Positions 25,250-35,909 of a stretch of DNA of 64,000 bases are shown here, one piece after another (the first letter of the stretch is position 1; the number at the start of each line of letters is the position of its first letter). The notes under the pieces were generated by a model. It made no database searches. It saw nothing but the letters and a program-made list of their open reading frames with translations, and had not been told where the DNA came from. The stretch lies in NCBI RefSeq assembly GCF_020882245.1, contig NC_083598.1, positions 29,239,858-29,303,857 on the forward strand. The letters are read 5' to 3'. This stretch comes from Rhopalosiphum padi (lineage: Eukaryota; Arthropoda; Insecta; Hemiptera; Aphididae). Position numbers and translations under genes: made by a program.

Positions 25250-26060
25250 CTTTAAGAGGGATTTCCAAGCATTAAATTAGAAAGATTTTTCAGTATTTAC
25301 TATTTAGTAAGTAAGTTTGGATGATCTGGAAGAGAGTTGTGGTAGCGTTTGTAGGATTTATAAGCGGTGTCATGAACTAATTGAAAGTTTTAAATCAGTG
25401 GAGTATACACATAAATACATAATCATAGCCATACGATTCGAAATATAGAAAGGAGTGTTTATAATTATAATTAGGAGTAAGGTTTTGTTTTGGAACATTT
25501 GAATTTTTTAATATTTGATTTTTTTACTAATTTGGACAATACATGATTGAAAATTTTGATTTTGAGTTTAAGTAATAATTGAGGGTACGAAGGCGAAAGT
25601 TTAATTTAAGTTTTCTTGAGAAATTTCGATATTATCGAAAGTGGCTTGAGAATAAATGCCTTGTTTTAGTGTGAAAGTGATGTGGCACAATTTAGATTAA
25701 TTTACTTTACACCAAATTTCAATAGGAGTGAAGTGGGAGCCTGTTTGAAGCAATGATTGGATTTTCACGAGTTAAAATAATCGTCAGTATATTCTGCGAC
25801 GGAGGTTTTAGTGGAAGTAAGTTGGTCTGTTGAAGAGAAGAGAAGATGAGAAGCTATGATGGCTTTTTGAGGAATTCCAGCTTGAACTTTGGAGAAGGCA
25901 GATAAAGAAGAACGATAGTTAACAGTGAACTGGCGATCTTTAAGATAGGATTTGAGGAGCAAGTAGATGACAGGAGATATTTTCTTTATTTTGTATAGGA
26001 GACCATTATGCCACACATGGTCGAAGGCCAGCTCAGTAAATTATTGGTGTATCAACTCTG
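25250..26060 (-). pseudogene. non-LTR (jockey-like) reverse transcriptase remnant
   Basis: On the minus strand, starting near 26050, the sequence reads ELAFDHVWHNGLLYKIKKI, then LKSYLKDRQFTVNYRSSLS, KVQAGIPQKAIIASHLLF and TSVAEYTDDYF. These are reverse-transcriptase motifs: the kAFDrVWh..gLl block, the G-x-P-Q-G block (here GIPQKA) and the YADD active site, altered to YTDD. Further downstream (about 25400-25250) remnants such as KSYKRYHNSLPDHPN match the usual C-terminal tail of jockey-clade ORF2. Stops and frameshifts make it dead. No endonuclease domain is visible. Confidence 0.75.
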
Positions 26061-26699
26061 AAAACGACGAGAATAGCTAGTCTTTCGATCTTAAATGTTT
26101 TGTCGTTTTGAGGATTTGAGTGTAGGTAATAATTGGTACCGACTACCTATAAGGCTATATGAAAATGTTATTAAAAAGGTCTTATAGCATCATAGAGATA
26201 ATCAATATTACAGAGAAGTAATGATATTTTTACATATCGGCCACGCGTGGTTTTAGGTATTTTATATTTTTGACTTTTGTATTGAATTTTTTGAATTAAC
26301 AATAATATTTGTTACTGTTAACATGTTTCAATGTCTCCTACTTATCTGAGTTGATTGTGAAGCGGGTGGGGGCTGTTAATGTCTAGTGTTATAGATATTT
26401 TATAGTCAGTTATGTACCTACCAGTCGGCAGTGGCCGTACCGTTAACTTTTATGCTGAAGCTCTGTGTAATGTCGAATATGTTATAACTGTTATAAGTTT
26501 TAAATTGAATAAATGTTGTGAATTATCTGATGAAGTTTATATTACTATATAAAAAGCCTTGATCGAGATTCTCTACTCTCTTCCTAACACCTTTAAGCAT
26601 TACTGGTCTGGGTGATGAGGAATTACATGGCAAATGGCAATGCCTACAACACCTCACAGTGATAAATAAAGCACTCAGGAAAAAATGCTTCACTCTTGA
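26061..26699. other. intergenic, transposon-derived
   Basis: No gene. The segment lies between two retroelement fragments of opposite orientation. A minus-strand 74-codon frame at 26523-26747 is the shadow of the plus-strand retroelement debris. Confidence 0.3.
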
Positions 26700-27170
26700 T
26701 TCCGAGCAAGGAAATATTCGTCGGAGAGCATAGGTCATATAGACCATGAGGTTATAACTTTTATGATACCTACTGTGGAGTACTGCAAGGTTCTGTACTT
26801 AGCCGAACCTCTGGGATGTAACCTCACTACGGATGTCTCGAAAGCCGTTCACCTCGCGAGTTTCACTGATGATCTCGTGATCGTTATAGAACACACTCTG
26901 ACCCTCTAACTGAACAGGTTGGGGCTCAGAGCAGATCTAGGCACCCACTTCGGCGGTCCCCTATCTACGGCCGACATCTCAGATATTCTTTGTCGAATGG
27001 TCTTTGAAGACCTACCAGGTAACCATAAACCATATGTATGAAGCAGAAGAGGCTTTTAGGATCTTCCGTAATATGGTGGAGAAGATCCTTTAAGGAGATC
27101 CAATTGGAGAAGAGTCAGACAGGATGTCGAAGCGCGAGTCTCGTATATTTCAACAAATGACGCTGTATGT
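26700..27170 (+). pseudogene. R1-like non-LTR retrotransposon remnant
   Basis: Plus-strand pieces in shifting frames read LQGSVLSRTSGM, LASFTDDLVIVIEHT (the F-A-D-D-L active-site block with Ala changed to Thr), LTEQVGLRADLGTHFGGPLS and, further on, EEAFRIFRNMVEKIL, which resembles C-terminal sequence of R1-clade ORF2. Several stops and frameshifts interrupt it. The orientation is opposite to the jockey-like relic next to it. Confidence 0.55.
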
Positions 27171-28447
27171 GTGACAAGATCTTGTGCAAACAGTAGGTAC
27201 AGTCCCCGTATGTAGCGGTGCAAACACAATATGAATATATAAGTAAATTTAAATCCATTGTGTCAACTGTTAGCATGCCAAACTCCAAATACCTATATTG
27301 TCTAAAATATAATATAATTTCTAAAAATGTAAACTAAATAAATTGTTGTTTTTTTCGTCAAAATCAAACTACAGTCGTTTTATTATTGAAAAAAGGGCCA
27401 ACAGTATTTCGGTGCCTCCAAAGCTTTAATCAGTAATCATTACAATTTAAGTAATTTAACGATATCTTAGAAGTCAGTTAACTAACTAAACAATTTTATT
27501 ACAACTAAAATGATTTTGAATGGTAAACCGAGAGAACTTATGACCCAGCCCCGACGATAATTAATGCCAAAGTGTCAGTTGTCAGTAGCAAGTACGTGAT
27601 CAAAATAACTACTATTATAGTATTATGGGTCAGTGGAAAATAATTTTTAATTAATTAATTGCTGTATTACGTATTGTACTATTGTCGCAATGTCGCCTAT
27701 CGGTTACCACCATAGAAAAATAAGACGGTGGTTGATCATGCTGTAAAAATATTATTTCTACTATTATCGTTATATTATCACAAATAACTGAATATATTTT
27801 TATCATTTATCCCATTAGGCATACAGTTAAGTTGTATACCACAGAACATCAAACTCTTCCATAAGACTGCGGTCTGCGATCTCATATTCCCGTATTTACT
27901 ACTCCGTAGTCCGTATACCTACTATCCCAATTTCCAATGTGCATTGATAACAGAGTGCTCGTTTACGTGCGTGCGCACTGTGACCGATGCCGAGCGACGG
28001 CCGACGACTGCACAACTTACTATACAATGTACCCTGTTGTTGATAACGACATTACGACAACATTGGCGATTCGAGAGGACGGTGACTACGTTCAAGTCGA
28101 GAAATTAATTTATTTAGAAAAATGTCATAAATCTCCTTTGATCGGGCAACTGTTCCGTCGTCGTGCGTCTTACTGCTCGCACACCCTCGTACGGCTGTGA
28201 TTTATATTCTATACAGATCAAATTTTACCTTTCTCGCGCATTGGGACGACTTTAATCTACACAGTCCGCAGTCTTCAATCATTCGCCCGTCAGTTCACAG
28301 CCTCATTTTATGCGACAGGTCCCCGTGAGAAATGTGGGTTCATGTCTGCCCGTCATGCAACGTAGATTTTGCCTGTCTTGTTAATCGTTGAGACAATGTT
28401 TGGCCCCAGGAATGATATGTTACCGCTGAACGGAGTACAGAGTAACA
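27171..28447. promoter_or_regulatory. KDM3 upstream region with less AT-rich 5' block
   Basis: From about 27840 to 28440 the composition becomes markedly less AT-rich, with several CpGs. This fits the promoter and 5' UTR of the KDM3 gene that follows. A plus-strand 87-codon frame at 27937-28200 has an odd Cys/Arg/Thr-rich composition and no domain, so it is regarded as composition-driven chance. No core promoter motif can be assigned with confidence. Confidence 0.35.
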
Positions 28448-28632
28448 ATGGGCAGTTACAAAAAGACATCAAGTAAGTATGTTGACAATACTGTAGCGAT
28501 ATTCTCTTAGCCCATTTTGGGTTATCGTGCTTTGCAGTAGTGCAGTGACAGAGAAAAGTGAAAATATTGTACATTATTATTATAAATATATATTTCTTAA
28601 TAACATAACATTAATATTTTACCTTTAGAATG
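28448..28632 (+). promoter_or_regulatory. candidate upstream ORF overlapping the KDM3 start
   Basis: An ATG at 28448 opens a frame that runs to a donor after 28472 (CATCAA then GTAAGT). It continues after the acceptor before 28629. The joined nine-codon frame (MGSYKKTSK) ends at a TGA (28631-28633) that overlaps the main ATG at 28630 as ATGA. If this splice is used, scanning or reinitiating ribosomes would meet it directly before the KDM3 start. It depends on a first-exon model not verified by transcripts. Confidence 0.4.
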
Positions 28633-31600
28633 AAAATAATAAACGAATATACAGAAGTGATCAGCTCTTCTGATGGAGAACAAATTATTGAATGTGAGTA
28701 TAATATATTTATTGTTATATTTATGTAGTCAGAAATAGTGTTTGTTATTGGTATAAGAAACCTAGAAACTGCTCTAATACATTTTTATTTTTGGCAAATA
28801 ATTTAAAGAATCTAATTGTAAATATAATATTAGAAAATAGCTGGAAGTTCACTTTTATTCAGAAATTATATCCAAAATTTAATTTTTGATTTATTCAATT
28901 TTTAAAAAGAGATCACTTGTTAAAATTTCTTAAAGCAGGGTTTACACCATACCATTTTATTGGTAATATTTTAATCACGGTTATAGAATAATTCCTCAAA
29001 ATTGTACAACAATCTATGTATAGTCCTCCCTAGATTGAACTCCAGCTACGGTACTGTATAGTTTCCAAATAGTTTTAAATATTTAATGATTTTTATAATT
29101 TGTTAATTTAGGTGAAATAATAACTGATGGAGAGTTTGAAAATAATACATTCACTAATTTAGAAAATGATTTATCAAATGATATGTATAATGATAATCAA
29201 GATTCTATTTCAAGATGCAAAATGTCTATAGAAGAGTTATCAACTTCAAGTAATACAAAATGAAAAACATTATTTTTTTCCAATTGTTTTAGATAATAAA
29301 TTTTATATGTTGTTTAGGTAATAAAAATCAAATATTATCTGATAGCGAGTTGGAAAACAAAAAATCAACATATTTTGAAATAAATTTACCAAATAATTCA
29401 TATGATGATAATCAAGATTCTATTTCAATATGTAAAATGTCTATAGAAAATTTATCACCATCAAGTAATTCAAATTATATGTCCAAAGTAGAAAATGAAA
29501 ACCCAGGTATGGATCATTTAAATAAATCTGAGATTGATGATACATACGAAAAAAATAAAAGACGTATAGAAGCAGAAGTAAGATTGGATGATGCATTCAG
29601 AGAATGTATAATTGAAATGAATAGTGACTTGTCTATTGATGACGAGGATATTTTTAATAATATTTTAAAACAATTAAATGAAAATAGTTCAACAACAGAA
29701 ACCAATCATAAAAGAAAAATATTACTTTCAGATGAATTTGATACAGATGCTGATACTGATACTGATACTAATAGTAATTGTAGCTGTGGCATTGAAAAAG
29801 AACACTCTTATTTTGAAAAAAATAATAAAAAAAGAATAGTTGATGAAATTATTGAAAATTCGAATACCATTTCAGAACAATCTCCAAAGTCTTGTCAAGA
29901 AATTGGTATTGATATTCATAATATTTTTTTTGATCAATCTTCCGAAATAGAAAATGTTAAAAAGACTCTTGAGAGGTTTTTACAGAAAAGTATTTGTCTT
30001 AGTCTACCATCAAGGATTGATAAATGTATTGAATGTCGTGTTCACCAAATGAAAAATAATTTGACACAACGTGATTATGATACTATTACTTGTAGGTTTT
30101 ATGCATTCCGCCAATTAAGATATACAAAAAATGGAAGATTAGCTGTGGCTGGATATCCAGATCCTTTTATAAATGTTGATAATATTGATATGGGTATGTG
30201 GTTACCCAGTAAACATTCATCTGCCCCTAGTGATTTTAATATTAAAGCATCTACAAAAATTTTAGAAGATGCAGGAGGTCAATTTTGTATGTTTGTTCGG
30301 GATGAAATAGAAGCGTTAAAATTAAATTTTCCAAGTAATAATGGAAAATCACGTAAAATAGTATGGAAAAAATGTGTTAATGGAGTTAGAGAAATGTGCG
30401 ATGTTTGTAGAACTACAATATTCAACCACCACTGGACTTGTGGTAAATGTGGATTTGTAGTTTGCGTTGATTGCTTTAGGGCCAAACTTAAAGGTAACCG
30501 ACTGACTGAAAAACAAAATATTGTACAAAGAAATTTCAATAAAAAAATTTGGTTACTTTGTTCAAACCAGGAAGAGCATCAGCTTAAAAATCTTTCTATT
30601 ACCCAAATACTGGCTGGGGATGCATTAAAATTTATTTCAGACCTCATGCATAAAACATGTCATAATCGTAATATATCTTTAAATTGTAGTTGTAATGACA
30701 AATTGATTTTTCCGTCTAATTATAGTGAATCTGCTTTTGACAAGTTTCTTAACGATGTCTATGGAAAAAGTAATTCTGATGATACAGATGATAATGAAGA
30801 CGAAACTTCAGAATTGCAGTCTATAATAAAAAAACAATATTTTAAGTATTGCAATTCAACTAAAGGAATTGAAGAAGTTAAATCTGCAGATAAACTTAAT
30901 ACCAGCATTTCTAGGGAGAATGTTGAAGATAAGATTTATATAAATGAACATATAAAAAAAAAAGAATGGTTTACACCCAAATTATCATTGTTGTCAAATG
31001 ATAAAACCAATGCACCTCATATGTGGCTTTGTGAAGGACATTTGTTACGTTTATTAGATCCAAAAAGTGACATTAACTATACAATTTTTCAGGTATTTAA
31101 AAATACAAGTTTTAGAAAATACTAATTATTATGTATGGTCTGAGTCAGCAAACTATGTATTTATGTATTTATTTATAAAAGATAAAAAATCATAAATATC
31201 CAGAGAAATAAGATAATTATTGTAGAGTATAATAAGAGTATTAAAAAATGAGAAAATTAGTTTCTATTTCAGAGACATAAAATAATATGTATGATATATA
31301 TATATATATTTGTTCTGGAAAAAAATTAAAGTGTGGTAAAATGGCAAGTGTCTAGAAAATTTAAAACATGATATGATTAAAAAATAATGAATTTTAATAT
31401 AATCGTTTTAAACTGGACTTTGGTAACTTAAATTTATTTAATTTAAAAAGAACAAGTATATCTTATAGATATTATTGTGAGTATTTGAGTTAAACGATTG
31501 ATTACTTATATCATTTTTATAGGTTTATAGATCAATACAATATACAAAGTATTAGTAAATGTTGAACCATTTGCCATTTATAGATGATAAAATAATTTAA

Positions 31601-33307
31601 AATATCTGGGTTGATGGTATAATATAAAAGTATAATGAAATGTGTTAAGATAATAATTTTGTACTTCCGAGATAATATTAGTAAAAGTAAATGGAAGAGT
31701 AAAAGTAGTGATGAATTTGTAAACTATAGTTAAAAAAATGTATATTTATATATACTTAGATGGTTTACTTTACATTTGGTCATAGGCGTATCTAGTCCTT
31801 TAATTTAGGGGGGGGGACTAGAATCCTAAAAATGTTTTATAGCAAATTTTTTTTAATTTGATCATTATTTATTGATTTTATTGGTGTTTATTACAATTGA
31901 CTTGAATGATAATTAGTTTATATGAAACATTATATTTTTTTATATTGTAGGCAAAAATAAAGTTAATACTAATATGTTTATAAGCACATACATTTACCAA
32001 TAAATTGTGGGGGGCTGAAATCCACCCAAGCTCCTCCTAGTTACGCTTATGTATGTAAACTTAAAATAAAATCAAATATAAATTATAATTATAATATGAT
32101 ATGTATTGGATTTTTCAGGACCAATGGAAACGTGGACAACCCGTATTAGTGAGTGATGTTGGCAATAAATTAAGCTCTTCACTATGGCATCCAGAGTCAT
32201 TTTCTCGTGATTTTGGCAATCAAATTAATGATCTAATTAATTGTACCACTGGTAACGTGATTTCAGACCAACCAATGAGCAAGTTTTGGAATGGGTTTGA
32301 AAATGCTGAGGAAAGGTTATGTGATAAGCAGGGCAATGTAATGCTACTAAAACTTAAAGACTGGCCACCATCAGCAGATTTTGCAGAAACATTGCCTGAT
32401 AGATTTCAAGATTTGATGAATTGCTTACCACTGAAAGAGTACACACACCGTAACGGTAAATACAATTTGGCTTCTCGTCTGCCAGATTGCTTCGTTCGAC
32501 CAGATTTGGGCCCAAAAATGTATACAGCTTATGGTAATGCAGGCACAAAGCACAAACAAGTAGGCACCACAAACCTTCATTTGGACATATCAGATGCTGT
32601 TAATGTTATGGTCTACGTTGCAATTACTAAGAATTGCAAAGAATATGATCATAATTGGCATGTGAGAGAAGCTTTACAAGTGATTGAAGAAGCCGGTTGT
32701 GATGATTTGACAATGAGACGGATTTACGTGGACGGAGAAACTCCTGGCGCACTGTGGCATATTTACCATGCATCAGACGCTGATTCAATTAGAGATTTGT
32801 TAATCAAAGTTGCAGTTGAACATGGAACACCACTGGAACAATTCAGTGATCCAATACATGATCAATCCCATTATCTAGACGAATACCTTAGGGAGCGCTT
32901 GTATAGAGAATATGGAGTCAAAGGATATGCAATCGTTCAATATTATGGCGATGCAGTGTTTATTCCAGCAGGAGCCCCTCACCAGGTACAAAATACATCT
33001 GTAAAATGGATTATAAATAACTGATATTAATTTTAAGATTTAATTAAAAATAGCGAATATATTAATGTTATAACAATATTTTTTATATTTTAATTTCTTT
33101 TTTTAGGTCAGAAATTTACACAATTGTATAAAAGTAGCTGAAGATTTTGTATCACCAGAAAACGTTCATCATTCGTTTCGAATGACACAAGAGTTTCGTA
33201 ATCTAACTGACAGTCATACTAATCATGAGGACAAGTTACAGATCAAAAATATTGTGTTTCATGCAGTCAAAGACTCAGTTTCAGTATTGATGCATAAATC
33301 ACATTAA
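28630..33307 (+). CDS. KDM3: KDM3-type JmjC histone H3K9 demethylase
   Basis: Five coding exons join in phase: 28630-28693, 29112-29249, 29318-31092, 32119-32985 and 33107-33307, giving 1014 residues. KDM3/JHDM2 enzymes are nuclear Fe(II)- and 2-oxoglutarate-dependent dioxygenases that remove H3K9me1/2. The N-terminal third is acidic, Ser/Asn-rich and low in complexity. A KDM3 zinc finger follows near residues 428-460 (MCDVCRTTIFNHHWTCGKC ... VCVDCFRAKLKG). The JmjC domain begins at FQDQWKRGQPVLVSDVG and runs to the end. The iron ligands are H813 and D815 in TTNLHLDISD and H947 in PAGAPHQ, so it should be catalytic. The C-terminus NCIKVAEDFVSPENV is typical. It is shorter than vertebrate KDM3A/B (over 1300), mostly through a short N-terminus. 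Exons 3 and 4 carry a duplicated segment (DNQDSIS-CKMSIE). The ATG follows an acceptor, so a non-coding first exon lies upstream. An AATAAA lies near 33603. Confidence 0.96.
31093..32118. other. intron of KDM3 before the JmjC exon
   Basis: AT-rich intron containing one hAT-like MITE (31781-32051). Apart from a short TA-repeat tract near 31293-31310 nothing else stands out. Confidence 0.5.
31781..32051. mobile_element. hAT-like MITE in a KDM3 intron
   Basis: The ends CATAGGCGTATCTAG and CTAGTTACGCTTATG are inverted repeats with a few mismatches, followed by G-runs on both sides (ggggggg near 31809 and ggggggc near 32009). No convincing 8-bp target duplication is left, so the insertion is older than its neighbours or the boundaries are off by a few bases. 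Confidence 0.65.
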
Positions 33308-34449
33308 GTATAAGTAACATACAAATGTATAACATCTTTATATGTTAACAATATATAACATTTTGTATAGAATATTAACAAAATTAAAATTATTGTTGCA
33401 TCCACCAAATACTTTTATAAATTTTTTTTTACATTTTAATTGAAAATGGAAATTACCATAAGTTGCCATCTCATTTTTAGTCAGATTTTTTTTAAAGTTT
33501 TAATTATTCTAAATAACATTAATATATCAATTGTTTTAAATTATTAAGGCTGTGTACATAAATATTACTAATTGTTATAACTTATTATAATGGTTTATGA
33601 AAAATAAATTGAACTACTATTTTATTATTATTTCTTAGAATATAATTTCTGTATGTGATAAGAAAATGTATACTCATTACATTTTTCATGGATATTTGTC
33701 GCTTCAGACTATATATATTTAAATTATTGAAGCAATATTTGACTATTTGTTTGTACAATTAATTTAAAATGAACAGTGTTACTCTATTATGTAAGTAATT
33801 ATGATTTGTTAATTAAGGTAAATGTTTACAAATTATGAAAGTGCTATTTTTTAAACATAATGTGTAATTTTTTTTAGAAACATAGTAAAAATTAAAAAAA
33901 AAAAAATAGAATTTTAGTTACTACTTGTTTTTGTCAAAATAAATACATTATCTTGTCTATTTAAAACCAGAATCTTCCTCTTCTATCGTTAAAAATTAAA
34001 TTAATAATAAACTCAATTTTTAACATTGTACATATATTCAAGATTAAAAATATATCTAGTCAAAAGACTGATTTATTTAATATTTAGATTAAAAGAAGTT
34101 TTCCCGCATTCTCTTGTGTGCGATAGAATATTAGTTTATTACAAGAACATTAGTCATGAATCTATGAACGATCATCAACAATAAATATATATTTAGCAAA
34201 CAGGCTAAATTATGAAAATAATATAATAAAAAAATAGAATAATAGTTGATTTAAGTTGTACTTGTATAAACATGTAGTATTAGTTTAAACTGTTTTCTGA
34301 TCTTTAAAAAGAAGGAACACACGTTTGTTTTTTGGACAATACTTCTAGCCGAGCATTTACAGAAGATAAAAAAATATATATAAATTCTGATATAATTGTT
34401 TTGTTCATTAAAAAGCATAATTACAATCTATACATTAATTTTCATAACA
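33308..34449. other. KDM3 3' UTR and intergenic DNA
   Basis: AT-rich. It probably includes the KDM3 3' UTR, with an AATAAA near 33603. No gene, repeat or RNA structure is supported. Confidence 0.4.
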
Positions 34450-34870
34450 TTTTAAAATAACAGGGAATTACAGAGTGAGAAGGTATTCAGTATCATCAGA
34501 CCGATCAAAGATGTAATTTGACGTAGCTCGCAATAGTAGCCAACTCAATGTACAAGCTCTGTAGAGATCTGTTTAGTGTTTACTACTCTTCCAACCAACA
34601 CTATGAGATTTAGCAATATGAAACATGACTCTCCAACCATATCCGATTATATGATTCCAGCACAAAGGAGGGACGAGACGGGACCAAGTCGCGTACAACA
34701 TATCGTTGGTAGCCAAGGTTGCTTTCTCTGTTTCAATCTCTTATTAAACGAACATTATTCCTCATTTTTGTGCCGTCATACTGACTTTTACGCATATTTT
34801 AACAAACATATTGAAATAAATACACCACGACATAAATTTATGCTGGTTCCCACTTTTTTTCTTTAACACC
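34450..34870. other. less AT-rich block of unknown origin
   Basis: This 420-bp block between two convergent genes has visibly more balanced composition than its surroundings. A plus-strand frame at 34576-34866 and a minus-strand frame reading ATWSRLVPPLCWNHIIGYGW are both open for some distance, but neither matches a family I recognise. It could be a non-coding transcript, a transposon fragment or a remnant exon. Confidence 0.3.
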
Positions 34871-35094
34871 CACGTCAAAAAAAAAAATCCGACAGAGGCC
34901 CCCTTTAAAAAAAGTAATGTTACAAAAGTATGGAATGAAAAATTAAATTTGTTTTTTATAAATAAGTATATGTATTATGTATAATTGTATAGGTACAAAT
35001 AAAAAAAGGTGCCCTAATGAGATGGAGATGACTGGTGTTTTGCTAGAAGTTGGTTGATTTTTGTAAGAAGCAAACAATGTAATAATATATATAA

Positions 35095-35233
35095 TATTGT
35101 TGAAAACAATTGCAACTGTCACCGCCCACCTTTTGTAATGAAATGCCCCCAAATTAAGCTTGTAACTTCCATTGCCCCCTTGGAGAGAACTAACGCCCCA
35201 AGTGGGCGATATCGCCCACTTTGGGAAACGCTG
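35095..35233. mobile_element. truncated hAT element, right end only
   Basis: The right terminus reads TTTGGGAAACGCTG, the inverse of the common hAT end CAGCGTTTCCCAAA. It is preceded by GC-rich sub-terminal repeats (ccccaagtgggcgatatcgcccac, itself palindromic). No matching left end was found upstream, so the copy is 5'-truncated. The minus-strand frame over 34943-35254 is composed of this element. Confidence 0.65.
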
Positions 35234-35909
35234 ATCTAAAGGATTATTTTTCATTTCTCACAAATTGTAGTCTGTAGTACCACCACCCAAAATTACCATT
35301 ATAAAATATATATAAATATTCATAATCCTTACCTAAGCAAATCTTATTAGTATTGTGTTTTTTCCTTTTCTTCTACCTCCAACACAACCTACACTGCATT
35401 ACCTATGGCCATACATCAATATTGTTGTAGTTTCCGTCAAATTATTATTCTCTTTTCACTTTGAATCTAAAAGATTCTTCATGATTGCAACATAAATCAA
35501 TAGACTGTCATATTGCATGTATTTTTATGTTATATATTTATTAAATAATACAGTTTTGATTATAACTGAATGTTTAGGTTTATAAATATACTTTTTTAAA
35601 TTAATAATTAAGGTAAAAATGGCAATAGAATAAAAAATTAAAGGCAATTTTAAGATAATAAATGTAATGACATTTTTATTCTAATGATACATCCAATTTC
35701 AATTTGATTACATTATATATAAATATTTATTATTTTAACTATATTATATATAATAAGGAATGACTATGACTTAATTAAAAAATAAATAACACAATTAACT
35801 TGGTAGTATGAAAATAAAAATTAAGAACACTGGTCTGAAAATTGTACTTTATAATCAGTAAAATTTATAAACATATCTGCAATTTACACATCAGCTGATC
35901 TAAGACAAT
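35234..35909. other. 3' flank of the RNF216-like gene
   Basis: AT-rich stretch. For the minus strand, a TTTATT at 35675-35680 reads AATAAA about 230 bases past the stop and is a plausible poly(A) signal. No gene is seen. Confidence 0.4.

Noticed and set aside
26340..27370. A possible LTR pair around the R1-like debris (tgttaatgtc... and aaataaattgttg).
   Set aside because: The two segments do not match over any useful length and no primer-binding site could be recognised.
27937..28200. An 87-codon plus-strand frame upstream of KDM3.
   Set aside because: Its composition reflects the less AT-rich promoter block. It has no domain, no splice context and no conserved look.
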